A DNA stretch of 64,000 nt, taken from Pyrocephalus nanus. Taxonomy: Eukaryota > Chordata > Aves > Passeriformes > Tyrannidae. A program made the position numbers and the translations under genes. The stretch's first letter is position 1. Every line of letters begins with the position of its first letter. The stretch lies in the NCBI GenBank assembly GCA_038380795.1, contig CM076266.1, positions 45,406,425 to 45,470,424 of the forward strand, given 5' to 3'. The notes below the pieces were generated by a model, which saw only the letters and a program-made list of their open reading frames with translations, was not told where the DNA came from and made no database searches. Of the stretch, positions 1-13,400 are shown one piece after another.

Positions 1-311
1 CATGCAACCGATGTCCAGCCTGTTCTTGAGCAGCAGCCAGCATTCCCTCTAATTTATATCTTGGGCATAATGCCATATGGATATCCCTCAGGTCAGCAGT
101 CCTGGTTGTGTGTCCTCGAAACTCCTGGTGCACCCGCAGCCCACTTGCTGGTGCAATGAGGATCACAAAAGGCCTTGACTGTGTAAGCATTGCTCAGCAA
201 AAGCTAAAACATCAGTGTGTTATCAACACTGTTCTCACCCTAAATCCAAATCTCAGAGCTATATCAGCTACTAGGAAGAAAATTAACTCTATGCCAGATG
301 AAATCAGGACA
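1..311 (-). mobile_element. ERVL-type LTR relic, truncated by the window edge
   Basis: Read on the minus strand, the element starts at 311 with TGTCCTGATTT. It then follows the layout of a common avian LTR: a TAGAGTTAATTTTCTTC block, a GTGTTGATAACAC block, an ACACAGTCAAGGCCTTTT block, then a TATAAA box close to 55-65 and the start of the transcribed part. The same blocks occur in the opposite orientation at 56.3-56.8 kb. That copy supports the orientation because it has the downstream half, with a poly(A)-signal-like site and a CCACAACA terminus. The part beyond position 1 is outside the window, so I cannot tell a solo LTR from the end of a provirus. The family name is from memory of avian LTRs. 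It is an old, mutated non-coding copy. Confidence 0.75.
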
Positions 312-1642
312 TTTCCTCAGAAAATTAGAGTCTAGAATTATCATTCATATCATATGGTTCAAGCAGAAATAATTCATTGTGAAATTAACTTGTAAGCCTA
401 AGCCCAATGTTTTGGGTCATTTAAACCTAAATTCTAAGGGGCCTCTTGATATTCTAATCAAACCAGAGAAGAAGTCTTCCCTTGTTCATGATGATTAAAC
501 ACTTCTTCCTTGCCCATCAGAAAGATGTTGTATGCCAAATTCAGCATGAGAAAATGGGTCTTTAACTGCAGGAGTTATGCTTGGTATTTCAGACTGCGCT
601 GTGACATGAAATTCTTCTCATCTTTGCTACAGAAAATGGTTGAAAACATTCATGCAATCTCTCTATCAGGCAGGCAAATATTCACAGTGTTAGTTTTAAT
701 GAAGATTTTACATCTTCTGAAAACTAGACATCTTTATTCTAAAATAGGTGTGTTTACTCAAGAATTAGCATTTTTATTGTTGTGTTAAGTATATGCAAGT
801 AAGGGAGGAAGAACACATACATGTCTGGCAATTTCAGGAGTGGATAAATACTGTAGCTACCTTTTTGATAATACTAATACATATAAGGAAACTAATTTTT
901 TATTTCCCAAATAATTCTAAAAGACTGCTAATCCACAGAAGAGAAATGAGGTTGGCAGTCAGACTCTGTTATTATTCAAATGGTCTTTCTGATAAGAACA
1001 CATTAATCTTTTTTTTTTTTTTTTAATTACAGGCAAATATCTGTTCAATATAGTGCAAGATACTATCCAGTATTAGCACGATGTGTGAAAACAATGGCTT
1101 TAGTTTTCTCCAGTGTTTAAATATCAGCAATTCTAATTAGACCCTCCTGATGGATTTTTAGTGTGGTTTTTTTCATTTTATTTACAGCTCTCTTTTCAAG
1201 TAGAAGAGAACAGTGGCAAATCATATTACCTTTCGAGTTCAGTACAGATGTCCTGAACTTTATCATTAGCTGATAGTCACTGAGATGAATGTATTTTCTT
1301 GATTACTCTCTTCTCAAATTTGTCTGTGAAATGCTAAACTTCCTTGTGGGCAGAGGACTATGCCATACTCCAAAGTTCTTTATGAAATCTCACATTTAAG
1401 ATTCTGCCAGGGTTCAGAAGACATTGTGCAGAGCTTGGTCTAACATCAAAAATAATCTATGAACATTAATGGAATGAAAAATTAAAGTTTTGACAAATTA
1501 TTTACAGGCAAGTATACAGTGACTTTACCCCCCCTGGAAGAGGCAGCAGAAGAAAAACAGACAAACTCCTTAGCAGAGACCTATGACAACATTTAGGTTA
1601 CCATTATTGCCAATCAAAGTTTTTCAAGCTCATTTTTCAAGT

Positions 1643-1656
1643 TGTTTACGTAAACA
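1643..1656. promoter_or_regulatory. Palindromic forkhead-like motif
   Basis: TGTTTACGTAAACA is a perfect 14-bp palindrome. Each half is TGTTTAC, the core recognised by FOX (forkhead) factors, so two sites overlap head to head. The match is directly visible. Occupancy and function are unknown, and a 14-bp match can arise by chance in AT-rich DNA. Confidence 0.25.
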
Positions 1657-2336
1657 TTTGGCAAGTCAAAACTAAGCTCCAACCTCAACCCATCTCTTCC
1701 CAAATTCACTTCCATCTTATTAAAGTAGTAGCTCCTCTTCCTCCATTAATCAGATTTCTTAAATGTTATTCCTCTTTTTACATTTTCACTCTCCAGTGTT
1801 CTGTGGATAAGATGGGCTTGCAGTATACACAATTGAGAGTCCTTAAATTCTCCTCATCGTGAAAACTCTGAAAACTGGTACATAAGTGGTTTGGGCCTTC
1901 TTGCTGTGAGATAAGTTAGTCTGTGTGATTCTGGTGTAAGACATGAACTTGAGTACAGAGAATCTACCAACTTTGATATTAATTTGAAAATGGAAAATTT
2001 CTGAAGAAATTACATCAAAAAATTAAATAGCAATTGATTTAATATTTCTTGTCTACAACAACTGGATCCTTCTTAAAAGGTCAGTGTTAGATGGGCAATA
2101 AAATGTCATTGTTAGGATATTTCAACAAAAGACTTCTTGAGCATTACATGATCTGTATATATCAGATTATATTGCAGAAGAGGACACATTACACAGAGCT
2201 TGTTTAAAAAAGGTAGGGTGAAGTAAGTGATGTATTGCTGAAATTTTAATATTTAGGTTGGTAAATGAGAGTAAACTTCTATTTGCACTATCCAGCATTT
2301 TTATTCTGTATATTTATAAAAACCAAAGAGTAGACT

Positions 2337-2385
2337 AAAAAAAAAAAAAAAAAACAACAACCCAACAAAACAAAAAACAAACATG
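2337..2385. repeat. A18 run with A/C-rich extension
   Basis: An 18-A tract passes directly into a CAACAACCCAACAAAAC-like low-complexity stretch. No LINE or retrocopy body was recognised upstream, so it is called simple sequence only. Confidence 0.7.
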
Positions 2386-5300
2386 ATTCTATGAGTGTTC
2401 TTCTTTTTCTTACATTTCTGAGAAGTTCAAGAACAGGATACCATAGCTGCTTTCCAAGCCAAGGGGTAAATACAGAGAAATTTCCAATGAGTTATTGAAC
2501 TTTTATACTGCAAATAAATTTTAGAGGAAAAAATATAAGCTGCTGCTTTCAGAAAACCTGTTTTGGTCTAAATGGATGAATAATCTCTGTCTCATCACTC
2601 AGTGTAAACGATCTGACTGTATTGCTTTAACATTCTTGGGCAGCGTGCTTTTAGATAAAATGACCTCTATTTTATAGGACAAATATTACAGCATTCTAAA
2701 CTGCCCAATTCTCTGATACCAGCAGTGACAGGGGAGTAGTAAAATAAGCCATATAAATATTCAAGAAGAGAGCATTTGCCTTAATACTTAATTTAGCTTT
2801 TTTTCCCTACTAAATCTACGTACAGACCTGCTATCAGAGAAGCAATTTACTTGAAAGCTCTGCTTTGTAATGTTCTCATTTTGATTTTGTGTTTGCAGAT
2901 CAAAGAGGAAATCTACCCTTACGAAACTTTCTCAGTTTATCACCTTGGTGGATTTCACATTTATTAAATTCTTATCCATATGAGCCTATGTAAAACTCAA
3001 TGTATAATTACCACCATTATGTGTCATGCATAAGCTATGGCTTGACTTTTTTTGACATATCAGATGATGAAGCAGGTACAATAGGTCTCAAGAACAATTA
3101 ATCTCTTTTCATCTTAACTTTCTTACTGTAAATTTTGTACATATGGCACCTATGTGTGCCCTTTTTAATTTCATCTTCTCATTCAAATATCAAAGCAAAT
3201 TGACACAGAAAAATCAGAAATTAGTATTTTGACTGGTTTGCAGCTTCTGTCATGAAATATTGTCAACTGGATCATGATGATATTTTCTTAGTGGGAAAAA
3301 AAATAAAAACAAGCATGAAGACAAATGGAAAGGCAGAAGTAAGGACAAAATTAAAAAAAGCAAAACATTAAAAATTACTGGGTTTGGTTGCTTCCTTTTC
3401 TAGACAGCTAACCTTTTGGTTTCCAGGAGAAGCAAATATTTTTAGAAGCATTTCAAATATCTAATCTTACTTACTTAAATATATGACTCAACCACTTCTT
3501 TATGCACTTAGTCTTTTGGATCTATGTGAGGTTTTCATTTTACATATTTATTTCCTTTTTTTTGGATCCTTCCACAAAGTAAAAAGTTTTTGGATTTTTT
3601 TTCTGTAATGAAAGGAATCAGAATTTTAATACCCCAGACTACAGGAAGATGGAAAGATGTTGAAGGATGATGGTAAATAGGAACCCTAAATCATTTCCTT
3701 CACAGAAAAGTGCTCTTCCATGTTTTTGAAGATATTTAATTGACTGGATTTGCCTCATCTAGTAGGACAATTCCTAGTTTATTTAAATTGGCTATTTCTG
3801 ACAATGCAAAAAAGGAATAGCATTTTCTTGATAGTTTGAGTTATTAAGTACTTTCTCATTTCATACATGTATTTTTTGCAATAGATAGACTGCTGGACAG
3901 AACAAATGCTACACTGAATATAGGAACACCCTAAATGGCCAGGAATTGCAACTTTTAAGCTTGAGGAATATACACTGACAGTTTTCATAAACGACATTGA
4001 TCAGGATAGGTACAATATTTACTTTGGAAAACTCACACTATATGAAAGAAGAAAACAGGAAAGATAAAATTGTTAGGAAATGATATGAAATTTTTATATG
4101 AACTGACTTTATGTTTTAAAGAATTATCTCAAAGCAGCAATGGCATATCCTATTTGATACAACTTTTTGGATTAATCTGCACTCAACAATAGAATATTGA
4201 ACTGAATGATAAAATTTCCAGAAAAATACTTGTGTTCCTTGTTTCCCTGTCCTACTATGAAAAGCGCTGCAAGATGTATTGACCACACTCTCTTAGCTTA
4301 TGGTGATTACTTTCCCCTTAATGTTTGCAGTAGCTGTGCATCCCTTTGGGAAAAAAAAAGAACATTATAGGGATCATATATGTGATATTCCATTCCAGTG
4401 AAGTGCAATGCAATAAAAATCTCAAAATATATCAGTATTTTAAAATACTGGAATTACCACTCCAGTTGTGATGAACACCTAAACTCTGATATTCTACAAG
4501 GAAAAAAGGTCCCATGATGGTTTCTACTCCCGCTGAAACTAAGAAAGAAGTTAAGTACTGAAATTCTAATGAATGAGAGTTTTCCACTGGCCAAACTAAA
4601 GGCAGGAACATGTATCTTTAGCACTTGTTACTTTCAGGAACCCTCACTGTTCACTTGCACTCTATCTGAGAAAAGAAAACCATGAAAAATAACAGCGAAA
4701 TATTTGGAGTTACTATATTAGTAATGCATGCAACTTCCAGAATACTATAGATAAGAGCTAGAAATATCAAGCAAGAATAAAGATAAGGAGGAAAGAAAAA
4801 CAAATGTGTCTCAAGAATTAAATGATGACTATTCCTTAACACATTAGTATATTTCTATATAAAATGCATAAGATGAGGGTCCTATGAAATAATACTGCAT
4901 TTAAAATACAAATTTTCAAATGGATCTGCCTAAATTATAATGTAAAATAATAATATCAAAAATTATTATAATAATAAGAACAGAATATTCACAGAGAATA
5001 TGATAATTGAATCTGAGCTCATATGCTTGCAAACAAAATGTATGAGTAAGTAGGAAAAAATCCAGGGAGGCTGAGTCATAAAATGAGTTTCAGTTAGAAA
5101 GAAACACAAAAGGCAACAAGAAGCAGTTCTATAAATACACTGTAAATAAGAAGAAAACAAAGTGGAGAATAATTCCATTACGAAGTGGAGAAAAGAGCAA
5201 ATAAGAGATGGCACAGAAAAAAGCTGAAATATTCAATGCATTCCAGTTTCTTTAATCTTTACCAAAACATTAAACTGTGACTGGCTACTTGAGTTTATCC

Positions 5301-8300
5301 AGAAGATAGGAACACAGTCCAAATAAGAAGAATGGACTGAAAAATATGCAGTTAGAACAGTCTGAATTGTTAAGGTCATACACTTTTCTGAAGCAATCTC
5401 TAAGTCTTTTCTGTCATCCCCAAAGACTGAAGGAGAGGAATTATAGTAACTATCTTTAGTAGAAGAGCAAAACTCAAAATTTCTCTTCTCTGGAAAGAGT
5501 CAGGGTAAAGTTGTTAAATAATCAAATATATACCTGAAATTACTAAAGTAAGAGAAAATAATTAACATTGATTTGACAAGAGCAGATGATGATGAATTTT
5601 TCTAAGTTCTTTCTTTGACCAAATGCAGTATGGGAGGAATTTTTGTTTGGATATTTGGAATACACAACATTGTTTGTATTAATTAAATGACTCTTAAGAA
5701 AGCTAAAGAAATACTGATCGAGATATAACTTACATCCGTGTAATTTTTATAACAAAATGATGGGTTCATGTACAACAAATCTGAGCATAACCCTCAAAAA
5801 GAATTAACAATATGTCTCCGACAAAATGGGAAAAGATCTCTTTCTGATAGGATTTATTGTAGGCTAAGTTTCACTTAACAGTTTCAGCAATTTGGTTGTC
5901 AGAGTGACATTTTTGCAGAAAACTGCAAAGAACAAGACTTGGAAGCTCTTTGGAGAATATGATCATAAATCAAAATCATCTTGGCTAATTGGAAAGAAAG
6001 CAAGAAATTGACAAGACCAAATTAAATGAAAGCATGAGCAAAGATCCACAGTTCAAAGAGAGTATTTAAATGCACTCACAGAAAATGAGACCTGTACTGG
6101 AGTATAGAAAAGAATCTAAGGGTTATAATGTCTTTGAAATTAAATATGAGTCAGCTACATGTTTCCATTACAAAAACATTAAATAGGGAATGCATGTCAG
6201 AGCTTCAGCAACAGAAGTATACTGTGTAGGACATTGAAAATAATTATTCCCTCCTATCAGTCCTGATGAAACTGGATATAAGTTGATGTACATTCAATTT
6301 TAGGAAAAAAATTAAAAATGCTTTATAATTGTTTGAACAATGAAACACTGACACAGCCTAACTTAGACTGTTGTGAAACCTCTGTCATTTTTGCTATTTA
6401 TTGCATTTGAACAGAGGAAAGAAGAAAACAATAGATTCATCCTACTGTTGTTTGATCCACTACATGTTGGATCTATCCCTTTTAAACAAGTAGTTTCTCA
6501 CTGAACTTGAGGCATAAGCTTTCAATTGATACCAAAATACATTGATATTATAATTTATTATTATTCACTAGAAGGTTAGCTGAAATGCTTTTCAGTCATG
6601 TTCTTTTCTTTAGTCTACTCAGGCCTTCTAGGTAAGCACATAACCTTCATTTGCAACAAAGCTTTCTTACCATCTCTATGCCCCTGGATAGTTTTGATTG
6701 TTTTAGAATTGTACTTCCTTAAGAAACATGTAGTAAAAAAATATATATAACTTTATATAAACCAGTATAAGACTCTATTGTTTTCATAGCTTCACAGAAG
6801 GGAAAATTTCATTACTATTTGTGATAAAGTTTACTGATTAAATGAAGAAACCCAAGCATAATAAAAAATTATATTGTTGGTTTAATACAGTGTCTAGGCA
6901 AAACTTTAAATGGTGTTGGATAATAAAGGTTTGAATTCTTCTAGATGTACATCTTTGACTGAATTCTTCAGGGTTAAAAAGATGAAATGCTATACAAATG
7001 CACCTTTCATGGCAGAAGCATCTTACTCTTCCAAAGATTTCATCAGTAGTTCATCTATCGGGATAACGGCTGTTAGTAAAATGATATTTGGCTTTCTTTT
7101 TTTCTTTTGTTTACCTTTTCTCTTTTATTTTTGGAAGTAAGTGAATGCTTTAAATAATGAAGTGTTTTGCTAGAAGAGGTCATCAACTAGCACTTTAATT
7201 ATAGTGCAAATTACAGAATAAGCAATTGTTTTTCAAACATTACATTGTTAAAAATATTACTCTGAGCTCACAGGTGCAGTAATGTTTGTGTCTCTTCAGT
7301 TTTAGTCTGTATTTACAGTGATGTAGAACTCTGAAGGCCAAGGAGGTATTAATTCACTCAAAAATATGTAATGTGACTTGTGTAAGTTATTTGTTCTTTA
7401 TATCATATTATATAACATATATGTTTTTCATAAAAGTTATTAATCATTGAAATTTACTGGTATTTTGATCTGCTATATCCCAAGTTATTTAATTATTAGG
7501 TAGTTGTGAAATGTTGATGCATTCATTTAAATTTGAACTGTTATTTGTCTGGTGTACAATCAAAGCTGTATCCAGCCTAAATTAAAAATGCATCGAAAAG
7601 CATTGAAGACACTTTAAATAAAGTGTTACCAAATATATTACAGGATGTAAAGCTGTGTAATTACTTAAGGGATCATATTTATAGCAGTGGAGTATCCCAA
7701 GCATTAAATGGCTTTTGTAGTTGATTAAATGTTGAAGTGATGCTGTGGTAGAACTGCCAACACTGCCAATGTGCAACCCATACATTTTTCTCAAAGTCCC
7801 TGAAACGCTGTGCTGGCTTCCTTTAGGGCTGTCCAATACTATCACTTGAAACAACGATGAATGATAGAGATTAGGATTTACTTGCAACGTGTAGAGGATT
7901 CAGAGAGGAGTATGAGAGATTAAGGAGCACATAATGGAAGGTTAGAAATCAGGAAGAAATAGCATCATAGAGGTGGAGGATTGATGTACAGTGCTAGAAA
8001 GGGATAGTTAAGGATGAAAGAAGGTAGAAGTGAAACGGTCAGAGAGCAGAAAAACAAAGTGAACTTTATTTTTTCTTGAAAATATTGTCTAGATAACTGA
8101 CAGGAGGGCAGGAATATGCAAAAAAATAAAGACTTTAAAAAAAAAAGTATAACATCTCTAAGGACTGCAAATCAGTGAAGGTGATTATGCATCTGTACAG
8201 TCATGACTAAAGTAATGGGGTTTTTGCATGACCATAATGCAATCTGGGAATCATCCTCAGTGAAAACAGGATTCTGCCTCCTACAGACAGTGCAGCCAAA

Positions 8301-8562
8301 TGGAATGCTATTGGGCAGACTCAGCAGTAGGGTTATGTATGGTCAAGGAAAACAGAAAGACTTATCAGAGAACATATGAAATCTCCAAGTAATACTAGTA
8401 ATAATATTAGGAGTCAGTATTGGCCACTGGTTGGACAACATCACCAGGACTGCCGCGGTAAATTCCTTGTCATCTACATAAAGATTGTGAGTGGTATTTT
8501 TCTTATTCCTGTACATTAGTTCAATCAGTCCATACACAGTCATGTTTATTCAGATTGCACAC

Positions 8563-8615
8563 AGAAAGGGAAAGGGGAGGGGGAAGGGAAAAGGGATGGG
8601 GAAGGGGAAAGGAAG
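8563..8615. repeat. Homopurine G/A tract with many G runs
   Basis: About 50 bases are almost entirely purine, with a single T near 8597. They carry at least six runs of three to five G separated by short A runs. Such tracts can form G-quadruplexes or triplex DNA. This is a structural inference from composition. Confidence 0.7.
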
Positions 8616-10074
8616 ATAACCTCTGACAAAATAAAGAACTCCAGTTTTTTAACATCTGCTTCATACAACTCCTTTGTAACTCTTCTGATACTGTATTTAG
8701 AAACAACTGATCTCTATGGGATTCTAATACTTTCATTGTCCTTTGAAGGAAAAGGTATTTAATTTGGCAAATTGAATGCATGAAAATGAAGAATACTATA
8801 AAATAAACTGGTTCAAAGGTGCTCATTTACAGTGGGGGAAATTAAATATGCAAATACATTATTGTCAGAGAGATAATTAACAAACAACTGAGTAGGAAAA
8901 AAATTGTTCCTTTTAATTCATCATTATTTAAAAGACACCTGTGAGTTCCACCTGAAAAATGACGATGCTGAGAAATGCAGACTGTTGAATTTTGTCTTCT
9001 ATCAGTAACTTCTTTTACACGTTAATTACATGGGGGGGCAAGAATGTTGCTTGTAAGAAGACAATATGATTTAAATATACATAACACAATTTACACATAA
9101 TTTAAATATTCACATTATACAGCTAATACAGGAATGAAAGGCATTTTTCCCTCTCACACTTGCATGCTTTCTTTGTTTCTTCAAAGTCACAGGAAGTGCT
9201 AGAAACCCCATCTGAAAGATTTGTCATGGAAAATTTGAGCATTTATACATTTTTGTTGAACTACCTCTTTAATGCTTCATAACATGGCAGCACTTCAGAA
9301 TCATGACATAGTCAGAAAAAATTCATTATATATGCATACATGATTTTCAAAAGAACACTGTTTGCTTTTACTTTTTAAGCCAGCTGTTGCTGACATAATG
9401 TCAAATTTCAACCAAAAAAGTTTAATTGTCCTCTAAGATCTCAATACAGACATCCATTTTTTTGCATAGCCAACCCAGGGTTAACAACAAAATTCCTTGA
9501 GTTTTACCTAGTGGAGTGAAGTTGTTCTTTAAGACTGAGCAGAGTCATCACATCCTTTCTAGTACCATGAAGGGTCTATAAGAATCTTAAGACAGCCAAT
9601 ATCTGTCTGTTCTCCCATAAAACTTAATCTTTGAGAAAGATTGAAAGTATAATGTTACCACGTCCTATTCTTAAAGAAAGATTTTTAAAACTGGGTTGAG
9701 TCTATTGGCCTGTAAACTTCAAGGAGCCATTCAAAACTGGAAAGAGAATGTCAGAAAATAAAGACCATTTCGTGAACATCTACCAATTAATAAGCATTAT
9801 CTATGCAAGGACGGTGTTTTAATCTGGAGAGTATAAATGATACAAGCAGAAGAAAATAATGAAGGTTCTACAACAAGTATTAGCAACAAATACCTATGTT
9901 GTTTTGTTAATGTCTTTCCAGGGAAAATTTCTGTGTGAATACGTCAGGTTGGTTTAGCAGCTAGCTGTTAAAAAAACAAGAGAAATTGGGGTAATAGTTA
10001 AAGACAAATAACTACATGAGGATATTTTAAACAGTAGTGTCATAAACTTTTGAGGACAGACTGTCCTTTTATCT
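8616..10074. other. AT-rich non-coding stretch, no gene seen
   Basis: No coding, RNA or repeat signal was found apart from ordinary short A and T runs. Confidence 0.65.
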
Positions 10075-10475
10075 CACTAAAGTGGTGCCTAAAATGGAAG
10101 AAAAAATCTCCAAGTAATGTTAGTATAGATAAGGGAGAGAGCAGTTCTTTAATGAAAGCTTTCAGGTGCACACAGTACGTAGGCACACGCACACACGAGT
10201 GTTGAAGGATTTTACAATTTTATAGTACTAATCCATTCAATCCGAGAACTATCCTCACCCAGGACCTCCCCAGATCTGTCCCCCTGGCAAACCTCCCCAG
10301 AACTGAGTCGGAGGTCTCAAGACCCCTTTCTTCCTTCTCCTCCTCCTCAACCTCCTCCTCCTCACAGCAAGCGTTGTCTTTGGAGCTCTTCCAAGGTTCC
10401 TGGGCATGTAAGGTTGCCTTGGCTATAATATCTTATTATTCTGGTCCAGGTGCATGCATCCCAAACAATGTGTGC
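10075..10475 (-). mobile_element. ERV-like LTR relic, minus orientation (pair 1)
   Basis: Read on the minus strand, this region aligns by eye with 40045-40405. Shared blocks include CTTGGAAGAGCTCCAAAGACA, a GA-rich run, a GGTCTTGAGACC-like block, a CAGATCTGGGGAGG-like block, and a CATTAAAGAACTGCTCTCTC segment. The ATTAAA just before a CT-rich stretch looks like a retroviral poly(A) signal followed by R/U5, which sets the orientation. The plus strand also has a CCTCCTCCTCAACCTCCTCC pyrimidine run inside the element. Ends are approximate because no clean terminal repeats or target duplication were found. No internal retroviral genes lie beside it. Confidence 0.6.
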
Positions 10476-13400
10476 TTGTTAGAGTATTTTCCCTTGAAAA
10501 GAACATTAACTGAAACCTGAAGAATTCAGAAAATTTGAAATGAAGTGTGAGAACAGGGTTTGGCAACTGTCTAATGCTATTCTAAAGTGTAAGTAACTTT
10601 ACAAGAATACTAAAAATCCATATTTGCTACAAATCTTAAGAATCTTAAGGCATCATTAGCAACTGGTTAAAGGAATGGGGACAGTATCAAGATAATTATG
10701 TCTACAGAAAAAAGTCAACATAGCCTACTTAAATAGCCAACAGAGGGATTTCAGAACCACAGGGAGGCATGACACAGCTTGACAGAGGTTGAACTGGAAG
10801 GTACAAAGTAAAAACTACCTACAACATTTGCGTTACTCAGAAAGGTACAGCTAAACACCTTTTATACTTGCCAGGTCATTGGATTTTTTCCTAATTTCAG
10901 AAGACAAGTGCAAAATTATTACAAAACATCTGTGTATAATACAAACACTTTGGTCTGAGAAGAGTTAATGTACATCTTACTGTGTCAGTGCTAGGTTGCA
11001 TTTTGTTATTGTAGGCATATTATATCTTCCATATTTTATATCAATAAAGGGGACCAAAGACTGGGGACCTATATCTTTACATGAGACACCCTCAATTTTA
11101 TTTTATATTTAATAAAAATATCTTTTATATACATCTTTACATTGCCATTAAACATCATTTGAATATATGCCTTTTCTACGATAGAGGTACTAATGAAGAT
11201 GCTGGCAATTCATTTTTAGGAGAAACCACAAGAAGGAATTGACTAGAACTGAGGTGAGCAGAGTGCTGGAGAGCCTATATATTCTTCAGAATCAGATATT
11301 ATTAAAAGGAGTTGTCCAGGTGTAAAGTAATGGAACAGGAAACAAACAGTGAAACAGGATTGGAACAGAATATATGAGTTAAATTTTAAAAATTTGAATT
11401 TCAGCACTGCTTTCCATGAGTATGACAGAGACATGGGAAAGCTAGATAGGGGGTTTAGCAACTTCTGGAAATATAAGCTTCTGATAAAATCTCACAAAGA
11501 AGAATTAGTTTGATAGTCTATCCTATTTCTTGCTTTGTACTTCAGCAAAATCACAGGCCTTGCTTGGGTAGGCAGAATGGAGGAGAATATCTGCTGAGAA
11601 CCGTAGGTACTAAACTCATCTCAGTGTGATATTTGTAATTTGTTTTCACAAGTATTCAATATATCCACAGGTTTAGGGGTTTTATTGGGTATGGGTTTTG
11701 TTTTGGTTTGTTTTTTTTTGTTTTTTTTTAAAGAGAAGAAAGGAATGAAAGAAAAACATTTGTAAGAAAAACAGTACCCTATTTCAGGAATAATGTTTGC
11801 TGGCAAACAAGTGCAGTATGTGCTCTAAAACAGTTTACTCTAATACAATATAAACTGAATTACTTCTTGAATTGCCACCTTCCAAAAGAAACAAGTAATA
11901 GTTCAGAGGATGAAAATTACTGATCGATTCTGCTGATTATATATATTTATTGTAGGTTGTGCTATAAATGTACCAGACATGGAATAAACCAACTCTTTCA
12001 TTCTATTAAAAAAAAAAAACCCTCAACAAAACCAACACACAGCACATCAATTTTTTTCTAGTACACTGGAAACATATTTTTCATAGAAATAAACACATTT
12101 TCCAACCTTTTCTTTTTCTCCTTTATTTTGATAAAATAAAAGGTACATAGCGGGGTGTCTTGTAACAAACTGTCTCTTGAAATTGCAGCGGGACATTCTA
12201 TATGCCTAGTGGCCATTTAATATAATGGGATTTTTATTAGGGTACACAGACTGGGTTATTTAAACCACAGGGGTCTTTGCAAGTAAAAGCACAATTTAAA
12301 CATTGAAAAAAAAATGAAACACAGCTATTTTACTTTCAAAATTAAACATATTTCATTTTTATTCATTTTTTTTAAGTGGTGTTTTTCTTTACCATTTGTT
12401 GAAATTTCACTTCTGTTGCAGTATAAAAAATAATTCAGTTCTTTCATTGTCATTGTATAACAACACCACTGCTTTGAGAATCTCAACAGGCTTTACAACT
12501 AAAGGGAATTATCTTTGCACCTGAAGCCTGGAAATGAGGCTTATATCTCCAAAATTCTCCTTGTTATTTCTTACTTGAAGGAAGATTTTTTTTTACTTCC
12601 TGTTTTCATGTTTTAATCTCTAGAGGCAGGAAACTGGCTATACATGGTGTCCACAAAAATCTGAAATATCTATCATGGCAGTTTTTAGACTTCTGCATTT
12701 TCTTTATTTGAATGATGTTCCAGTTATCTTAATTATTGATATTTATATTTATAGTTGCATTTTTGAAATTCTCAATATTATTAACAACAAGATTAATTCA
12801 CATTCTACTGATCAGTTTTGCACTGGTCCAGTAATAATTTCACCTCTTTCTTAAAATACTTCATTAGGGCTTTCTAAAATGAAATATCAAATACTATAAA
12901 ACAAAATTTTTGCCTTGCAGTATGGAGATTACAAAGTAAAAAAACCTCTCACAAGATTACTTATGTTTTATTGAAAAATTCTTCCTATAGCTAGGGATTA
13001 GTTGAAGTTCAAAAAATCTTTTTGTACTTCCCTGAACCTAAAATATTAGACATTTTATATAGCACAAAGCACAGTTTCTGTTTCAAAAAGTTTGTAATTT
13101 AAATAAACTCTGCCATTTGTAAGAAATAGTCAATAAGAATTAATAAAAAGTAGTACCAACATCTATAGGACAGTTAAAAAGAACAGCCAAGAATGTGGAT
13201 GTCAAAGGGATGTTACTTAACAATACAATGATTTTTTTTTTTTAGCCCACTTAAGAGAAAATTGGCTAAGAAACTACACAGAAACAATATATTTTAAAAA
13301 AACAGTATCAAGGTTATTAAGTTAAGCATTCAGTATTGCTAGAATTCCATGGTTCCACAAATGAAGTGCTTCTGTATTTTGGAAAATCAGTATCAAATAC

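Larger units (their letters stand above)
312..8562. other. AT-rich non-coding stretch, no gene seen
   Basis: No recognisable exon, RNA gene or repeat family was found. Open frames are short (about 100 codons at most), unrelated to known proteins by eye, and typical of chance in AT-rich DNA. Local features are a T16 run at 1009-1024, a palindromic forkhead-like site at 1643-1656, an A18 run at 2337-2354 followed by A/C-rich sequence, and an 18-bp palindrome at 4433-4450. Confidence 0.7.
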
